Origin: Rhodocyclaceae bacterium
Lineage (GTDB): Bacteria; Pseudomonadota; Gammaproteobacteria; Burkholderiales; Rhodocyclaceae
DNA: 64,000 bases
Assembly (NCBI GenBank): GCA_028713915.1
Contig: JAQTNK010000002.1
Span: 62,001-126,000 of the forward strand
Reading direction: 5' to 3'
Numbering within the stretch: the first letter of the stretch is position 1; each line of letters starts with the position of its first letter. The translations under genes were made by a program, and so were the position numbers. The notes under the pieces are model-generated. The model did not search any database, was not told the origin of the DNA, and worked only from the letters and a program-made list of their open reading frames with translations. Below, in pieces: positions 58,196 to 64,000 of the stretch.

Positions 58196-59925
58196 AGTTC
58201 GTCAAGTTCGCCAGCAGCCCGGTGCTCTCCCAGCCCTTGCCGGCGTGGCGCACGCGCCTGGTGCTCTTCGCCCTGCTGGCGGCATTCGCCGCGCTGGTCG
58301 GCCGCTCGCTCTACCTGCAGGTGTTCCAGAACGATTTCCTGCGCCAGAAAGGCGAGTCGCGCTACGAACGCACGATCGAGATCACCGCCACGCGCGGGCG
58401 CATCGTCGACCGGCACGGCGACATGCTGGCGGTATCGACGCCGGTGAAGTCGATCTGGGCGATTCCCGAAGACGCCAGGCTGACGCCGCACGATGCGCGC
58501 CAGTTGGCGCAACTGCTCGAAATGGACGTTCGCGAGCTCAACGCCAAGCTTGCCTCCGATCGCGACTTCGTTTTCGTCAAGCGCCAACTGCCGCCGGACG
58601 TCGCCGAGAAGGTCGCGGCGCTGCACTTGCCCGGCATCCACGAGCAGGTCGAATACCGCCGCTTCTATCCGGCCGGCGAAGTCGTCGCCCACATGCTCGG
58701 CTTCACCGGCGTCGACGATGCCGGCCAGGAAGGCGTCGAGCTGGCGCTGAACGGCCAGCTCGCCGGCAAGCCCGGCTCGCGCCGCGTCATCAAGGACCGG
58801 CGCGGCGAGATCGTCGAAGACGTCGAGTCGATCCACACGCCGCAGGACGGCAAGGACGTCGTCCTCGCGCTCGACGGCAAGATCCAGTATCTCGCCTACA
58901 CCAGCCTCAAGCAGGCCATCGTCGAAAACCGCGCCAAGGCCGGCAGCATCGTCGTCCTCGACGCCAAGAGCGGCGAAGTGCTGGCCTTGATGAACTGGCC
59001 GACCTACAACCCCAACAACCGCACCCATCTCGTCGGCGCGCAATTGCGCAACCGCGCCTTCACCGACACCTTCGAGCCCGGCTCGACCATGAAGCCCTTC
59101 ACGGCGGCGCTGGCGCTGGAAAAAGGCGCCTATCGCTTCGATACGCAGATCCAGACGGCGCCGGGCCGGCTCAGCATCGGACCGGCGACGATTTCCGACA
59201 CGCACATGAACGGCCTGATCACCGTCGCCCAGGTGATCCAGAAATCCTCGAACGTCGGCATCTCGAAAATCGCCTTGTCGCTGCCGTCCGCGGAGTTGTG
59301 GAAAATGTACGACGAGCTGGGTCTCGGCAATCCCCTGCATCTGGGCTTTCCCGGCGAAGTCGGCGGCCGGCTGCGTCCGTACAAGAGCTGGCGGCCGATC
59401 GAGCAGGCGACGATGTCCTTCGGCCACGGCCTTTCGGTGACGCTGATCCAGCTGGCGCGCGCCTACCTCGCCTTCGCCCGCGACGGCGACCTGATCCCGC
59501 TGTCGCTCGAGCGCGTCGATGCGCCGCCGCTCACGGGCAAGCCGGTGTACTCGGCGCAAACCGCGCACGAAGTGCGGACCATGCTCGAAATGGTCGTCCA
59601 GCCGGGCGGCACGGCGCCGAAAGCGCAGATTCCGGGCTATCGCGTCGCCGGCAAGACCGGCACGGCGCACAAAGTCGACGGCGGCATCTATGTCGACAAG
59701 TACGTGGCGTCCTTCGTCGGCTTCGCGCCGGCGTCCGATCCGCGCCTGGTGGTCGCCGTCATGATCGACGAGCCGTCGGGCAAGAGCTATTACGGCGGCG
59801 ACGTGGCGGCGCCGGTGTTCGCCCAGGTCATGGCCGGCAGCCTGCGCACGCTTGGCGTGCCGACCGATGCGCCGCTGAAGCCGCTGCAAGTGGCCGACGC
59901 GCCGGCCGCGAAGGAAGAAATGTGA
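58192..59925 (+). CDS. ftsI: Peptidoglycan D,D-transpeptidase FtsI (PBP3)
   Basis: Septal transpeptidase of 577 aa. Membrane anchor about residues 22-40, a PBP dimerisation domain with RGRIVDRHGDMLA, then the transpeptidase domain: catalytic SxxK in EPGSTMKPF (Ser about 299), SSN in QKSSNVGISK and KTG in AGKTGTAHK. It crosslinks septal peptidoglycan with FtsW. The start overlaps the ftsL stop and the stop overlaps the murE GTG. Confidence 0.97.
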   Translation: MKFVKFASSPVLSQPLPAWRTRLVLFALLAAFAALVGRSLYLQVFQNDFLRQKGESRYERTIEITATRGRIVDRHGDMLAVSTPVKSIWAIPEDARLTPHDARQLAQLLEMDVRELNAKLASDRDFVFVKRQLPPDVAEKVAALHLPGIHEQVEYRRFYPAGEVVAHMLGFTGVDDAGQEGVELALNGQLAGKPGSRRVIKDRRGEIVEDVESIHTPQDGKDVVLALDGKIQYLAYTSLKQAIVENRAKAGSIVVLDAKSGEVLALMNWPTYNPNNRTHLVGAQLRNRAFTDTFEPGSTMKPFTAALALEKGAYRFDTQIQTAPGRLSIGPATISDTHMNGLITVAQVIQKSSNVGISKIALSLPSAELWKMYDELGLGNPLHLGFPGEVGGRLRPYKSWRPIEQATMSFGHGLSVTLIQLARAYLAFARDGDLIPLSLERVDAPPLTGKPVYSAQTAHEVRTMLEMVVQPGGTAPKAQIPGYRVAGKTGTAHKVDGGIYVDKYVASFVGFAPASDPRLVVAVMIDEPSGKSYYGGDVAAPVFAQVMAGSLRTLGVPTDAPLKPLQVADAPAAKEEM

Positions 59926-61364
59926 ACGCCGCCGAGATTCTCGAGCGCCTCGAACGGCAAGGCGTCGCGGCGACCAGCCTGTGCCTCGATTCGCGCCGGG
60001 TGGCGCCCGGCGACGTCTTCGTCGCGTTCAAGGGACAGCGCGGCGACGGCCGCGCCCACATCCGCCAGGCGGTGGAGCGCGGCGCTGCCGCCGTGCTCTA
60101 CGAGGCCGGGGAGGTGGCGCCGATTCCGGTCCCGCATTGCGCGGTCGAGAACCTCGATCGCCTCGCCGGCGAAGTTGCCCACCTGGTCTATGGCCGGCCT
60201 TCGGAGCGCTTGTGGCTGGCCGGCGTCACCGGCACCAACGGCAAGACGTCGGTATCGCAATGGATCGCCCAGGCCCTCAACGCCCTGGGCGCCAAGTGTG
60301 CGGTGATCGGCACCTTGGGCAACGGCTTTCCCGGCGCGCTGGCCGAGAGTCCCAACACCACGCCGGATGCCGTCGCCTTGCATCGCCTGCTGGCGCAATT
60401 CGTCGCCCAGGGCGCGTCGAGCTGCGCCATGGAGGTCTCGTCGATCGGCCTCGACCAGGGCCGCATCAACGGCGCGGCTTTCAAGGTCGCCGTGTTCACC
60501 AACCTCACGCGCGACCACCTCGAATATCACGGCGACATGGACGCCTACAGCGCGGCGAAGGAGCGCCTGTTCGATCTGCCCGGCCTCGAAGCGGCCGTGG
60601 TCAACCTCGACGATCCGTTCGGCGCGCGCCTGGCGCAGCAGCTCGGCGGCCGCATCCGCACCATCGGCTATACGCTGGCCGGCAACCGCCGCGCCGCCGA
60701 CGTCCTCGCCGCCGAAGATCTCGTCATGACGCCGACCGGGCTCGCCTTCACCGTGGATCGCGTCCGTATCGAAGCGCCCGTCGTCGGCCGCTTCAACGCC
60801 GCCAACCTGCTGGCGGTCATCGGCGCGCTGCTGGCCGGCGGCGCGAAACTCGCCGACATCGCCCGCGCGCTGCGCCGCATCGCGCCGCCGCCGGGCCGCA
60901 TGCAGGCCGTCGGCGGCGCGGGCGAGCCGCTGGTCGTCGTCGACTACGCCCACACTCCCGACGCGCTGGAACAGGCGCTGCAGGCGTTGCGCGAAACGGC
61001 GGCGGCGCGCGGCGGCAAGCTCGTTTGCATCTTCGGCTGCGGCGGCGACCGCGACGCCGGCAAGCGTCCGCTGATGGGAGCGGCGGCCGAACGGCTGGCC
61101 GACTGCGTCGTCCTCACCAGCGACAATCCGCGCAGCGAAGATCCGCTGGCGATCCTCGCCGCCATCCGTTCCGGCATGAAAGGCCAGCCGCTGATCGAGG
61201 CCGACCGCGCCGCCGCCATCCGCGACGCCGTGGCGGCGGCCGCCGCGAGCGACGTCGTGCTGCTCGCCGGCAAAGGCCACGAGCCCTACCAGGAAGTGGC
61301 GGGCGCGCGCCAGCCGTTCTCGGACGTGGCGCAGGCGCTGGCGGCCCTGGAGGCGCGGCCATGA
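59922..61364 (+). CDS. murE: UDP-MurNAc-L-Ala-D-Glu:meso-DAP ligase MurE
   Basis: Cytoplasmic ATP-dependent ligase of 480 aa adding the third stem-peptide residue. Walker-type loop GVTGTNGKTS, the central motif NLTRDHLEYHGDM, VDYAHTPDALE and DNPRSEDP, the last being the DNPR motif that marks meso-diaminopimelate specificity. It starts at GTG 59922 inside the ftsI stop, with AAGGAAG upstream. It is coupled to murF by ATGA overlap. Confidence 0.97.
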   Translation: MNAAEILERLERQGVAATSLCLDSRRVAPGDVFVAFKGQRGDGRAHIRQAVERGAAAVLYEAGEVAPIPVPHCAVENLDRLAGEVAHLVYGRPSERLWLAGVTGTNGKTSVSQWIAQALNALGAKCAVIGTLGNGFPGALAESPNTTPDAVALHRLLAQFVAQGASSCAMEVSSIGLDQGRINGAAFKVAVFTNLTRDHLEYHGDMDAYSAAKERLFDLPGLEAAVVNLDDPFGARLAQQLGGRIRTIGYTLAGNRRAADVLAAEDLVMTPTGLAFTVDRVRIEAPVVGRFNAANLLAVIGALLAGGAKLADIARALRRIAPPPGRMQAVGGAGEPLVVVDYAHTPDALEQALQALRETAAARGGKLVCIFGCGGDRDAGKRPLMGAAAERLADCVVLTSDNPRSEDPLAILAAIRSGMKGQPLIEADRAAAIRDAVAAAAASDVVLLAGKGHEPYQEVAGARQPFSDVAQALAALEARP

Positions 61365-62755
61365 TGAAGCTGACTACGGTGGCGCGCGCGGTCGGCGGCA
61401 CGCTCACGGGCGCCGATGCCGCGTTCGTCGGCGTCAGCACCGATTCGCGCAAGATCGCGCCGGGCGAATTGTTCATCGCCTTGAAAGGCGACAATTTCGA
61501 CGGCCACGATTACGTCGCCCAGGTGCTGGCCCAGGGCGCGGCCGGCGCGCTGGTCGAGCGCGGCTGGGCGCAGGCGCAAGGCGCCGGCCTGCCGCTCGTC
61601 GCCGTCGACGACACGCGCAGCGCGCTCGGCCGCCTGGCCGCCGACTGGCGCCGCCGCTTCGACATTCCGGTGATTGCCGTCACCGGCAGCAACGGCAAGA
61701 CGACGGTCAAGGAGATGATCGCCGCCATCCTCGCCGCGCAGCACGGCGCCGACCATCGCCTCGCCACCGCCGGCAACTTCAACAACGACATCGGCCTGCC
61801 GCTGACCTTGCTGCGCCTCTCCGCCGACCACCGCGCCGCCGTCATCGAAATGGGCATGAACCATCCGGGCGAGACGGCCGAGCTGGCCGCCATCTGCCGC
61901 CCGACCGTGGCGCTCATCAACAACGCCCAGCGCGAACACCAGGAATTCATGAAGTCGGTCGCCGCCGTCGCCGAAGAACATGGCGCCGTCATCGCGGCGC
62001 TGCCGGCCGACGGCATCGCCGCCATCAACGCCGACGACGAATTCGCCGACTACTGGCGCGGCCTGGCCGGCGACCGCCGCGTCCAGGACTTCGGCCTCGA
62101 CCAGCCCGCCGCCGTCACCGCCGGCTGCCGCATCGACGTCGATGGCCTGACGCTCGACATCGCCACGCCCGCCGGCCGCGTGCCGGTGCGGCTCGCCGTC
62201 ATCGGCCTGCACAACGCCAGGAATGCCCTTGCCGCCACGGCGGCGGCGACCGCGGCGGGCGCGAGCCTCGACGCGGTCCGCCGCGGCCTCGAATCCTTCC
62301 GCGCCGTCAAGGGTCGTCTCCAGCTCAAGCGCGGCCTCGCCGGCGCCACGGTGATCGACGACACCTACAACGCCAACCCGGATTCCGTCGGCGCCGCGAT
62401 CGACGTGCTGGCCTCCTTCCCCGGCCGCCGCATCCTGGTTCTCGGCGACATGGGCGAAGTCGGCGCGAAGGCCGGCCAGTACCACGACGAGATCGGCGGC
62501 CATGCCAAGAGCATGGGACTGGAGCGGCTGCTGGCGCTCGGCGACTATGCCGAAGCGGCGGCGCACAACTTCGGCGCCGGCGCCGGCCACTTCGCCCGCG
62601 TCGAGGACCTGATCGCCGCATTGCGTCCCGAACTCGGCAGCGGCGTCACCGTGCTCGTCAAGGGCTCGCGCTTCATGCGCATGGAGCGCGTCGTGGCCGC
62701 CATCGAGGAAGACCCTTTGAACCGCCGAGACGCGGAGGCGCAGAGCAAACCATGA
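61361..62755 (+). CDS. murF: UDP-MurNAc-tripeptide:D-Ala-D-Ala ligase MurF
   Basis: Ligase of 464 aa completing the UDP-MurNAc-pentapeptide. Motifs: VSTDSRKIAPGELFIAL, ATP loop VTGSNGKTTVKEM, AGNFNNDIGLPLTLL, IEMGMNHPGE, DDTYNANPDSV. The last dozen codons (NRRDAEAQSKP) lie within the left arm of an intergenic inverted repeat, so the native C-terminus has been extended or replaced by repeat sequence. Starts at 61361 overlapping the murE stop. Confidence 0.96.
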   Translation: MMKLTTVARAVGGTLTGADAAFVGVSTDSRKIAPGELFIALKGDNFDGHDYVAQVLAQGAAGALVERGWAQAQGAGLPLVAVDDTRSALGRLAADWRRRFDIPVIAVTGSNGKTTVKEMIAAILAAQHGADHRLATAGNFNNDIGLPLTLLRLSADHRAAVIEMGMNHPGETAELAAICRPTVALINNAQREHQEFMKSVAAVAEEHGAVIAALPADGIAAINADDEFADYWRGLAGDRRVQDFGLDQPAAVTAGCRIDVDGLTLDIATPAGRVPVRLAVIGLHNARNALAATAAATAAGASLDAVRRGLESFRAVKGRLQLKRGLAGATVIDDTYNANPDSVGAAIDVLASFPGRRILVLGDMGEVGAKAGQYHDEIGGHAKSMGLERLLALGDYAEAAAHNFGAGAGHFARVEDLIAALRPELGSGVTVLVKGSRFMRMERVVAAIEEDPLNRRDAEAQSKP

Positions 62756-62798
62756 GCGACAGTCAAATTCTTTCTCGGCGTCTCGGCGCCTCGGCGGT
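62721..62798. repeat. Intergenic inverted repeat, copy B
   Basis: Left arm 62721-62745 (begins ACCGCCGAGACGCGGAGGCG) lies inside the 3' end of murF; right arm 62774-62798 (ends GCGCCTCGGCGGT) lies 11 bases before the mraY start. The arms are imperfect, with the GAGACGC and GAGGCGC blocks in swapped order. Same family as the repeat at 16832-16913. Confidence 0.8.
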
Positions 62799-62809
62799 GA
62801 GGTTCCATC

Positions 62810-63979
<1,170 letters not shown>

Positions 63980-63986
63980 AAGATGA

Positions 63987-64000
63987 ACCGCCGAGGCGCC
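63987..64000. repeat. Intergenic inverted repeat, copy C (cut by window end)
   Basis: ACCGCCGAGGCGCC directly after mraY matches the arm start of the repeats at 16832 and 62721. The element continues past the window. Confidence 0.6.

Overview
The window is high-GC DNA and fits a betaproteobacterium, most likely Rhodocyclales or a close relative. The grounds are the gene order and protein types: a glrK-qseG-glrR cluster, ompR-envZ, mdtABC with its own outer-membrane factor, a Tat-exported HiPIP, an rsmI/yraN-diaA-dolP block and a canonical mraZ-rsmH-ftsL-ftsI-murE-murF-mraY (dcw) cluster. The genus call is inference; no 16S rRNA or tRNA gene is present.

Layout. 0.2-3.9 kb (leftward): 1-Cys peroxiredoxin, periplasmic catalase-like peroxidase, YciI-family protein, membrane diguanylate cyclase. 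4.1-9.5 kb (rightward): two two-component systems, GlrK/QseG/GlrR and OmpR/EnvZ; the GlrR here has lost the sigma-54 contact loop. 9.5-12.3 kb: MFS exporter and FadL-type porin. 12.3-22.1 kb (leftward): small exported protein, mdtA, mdtB, mdtC and an outer-membrane factor, with two unusual palindromic elements between mdtA and mdtB and another inverted repeat between mdtB and mdtC. 22.3-25.1 kb: a 54-aa membrane peptide and a P-type ATPase. 25.1-30.3 kb: uvrA with a small companion gene, divergent from an MFS gene and ssb. 30.4-32.4 kb: two exported proteins of unknown role and the HiPIP.

32.5-49.8 kb is the most distinctive part. A membrane histidine kinase and OmpR-class regulator precede a 1701-aa autotransporter whose passenger is almost entirely Gly/Ser/Thr/Asn/Ile/Val/Ala repeats. 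Next come a membrane TPR protein, a family-25 glycosyltransferase, a 2068-aa protein joining two glycosyltransferase-like and two sulfotransferase domains through TPR blocks, a lipoprotein hydrolase and cysC (APS kinase). CysC makes PAPS, the sulfate donor of sulfotransferases. I infer a surface glycosylation/sulfation module, possibly acting on the neighbouring autotransporter or on an exopolysaccharide.

49.8-54.7 kb: rfaE2, dolP, diaA, a HIRAN protein and yraN run leftward; rsmI, pyrC and a lipoprotein gene run rightward. 54.7-56.3 kb: a DHH phosphoesterase, divergent from rnpB (RNase P RNA) with an expanded P9 region. 56.4-64 kb: the dcw cluster behind a promoter and three MraZ boxes, with translationally overlapping genes interrupted by an intergenic inverted-repeat family that also occurs in the mdt operon.
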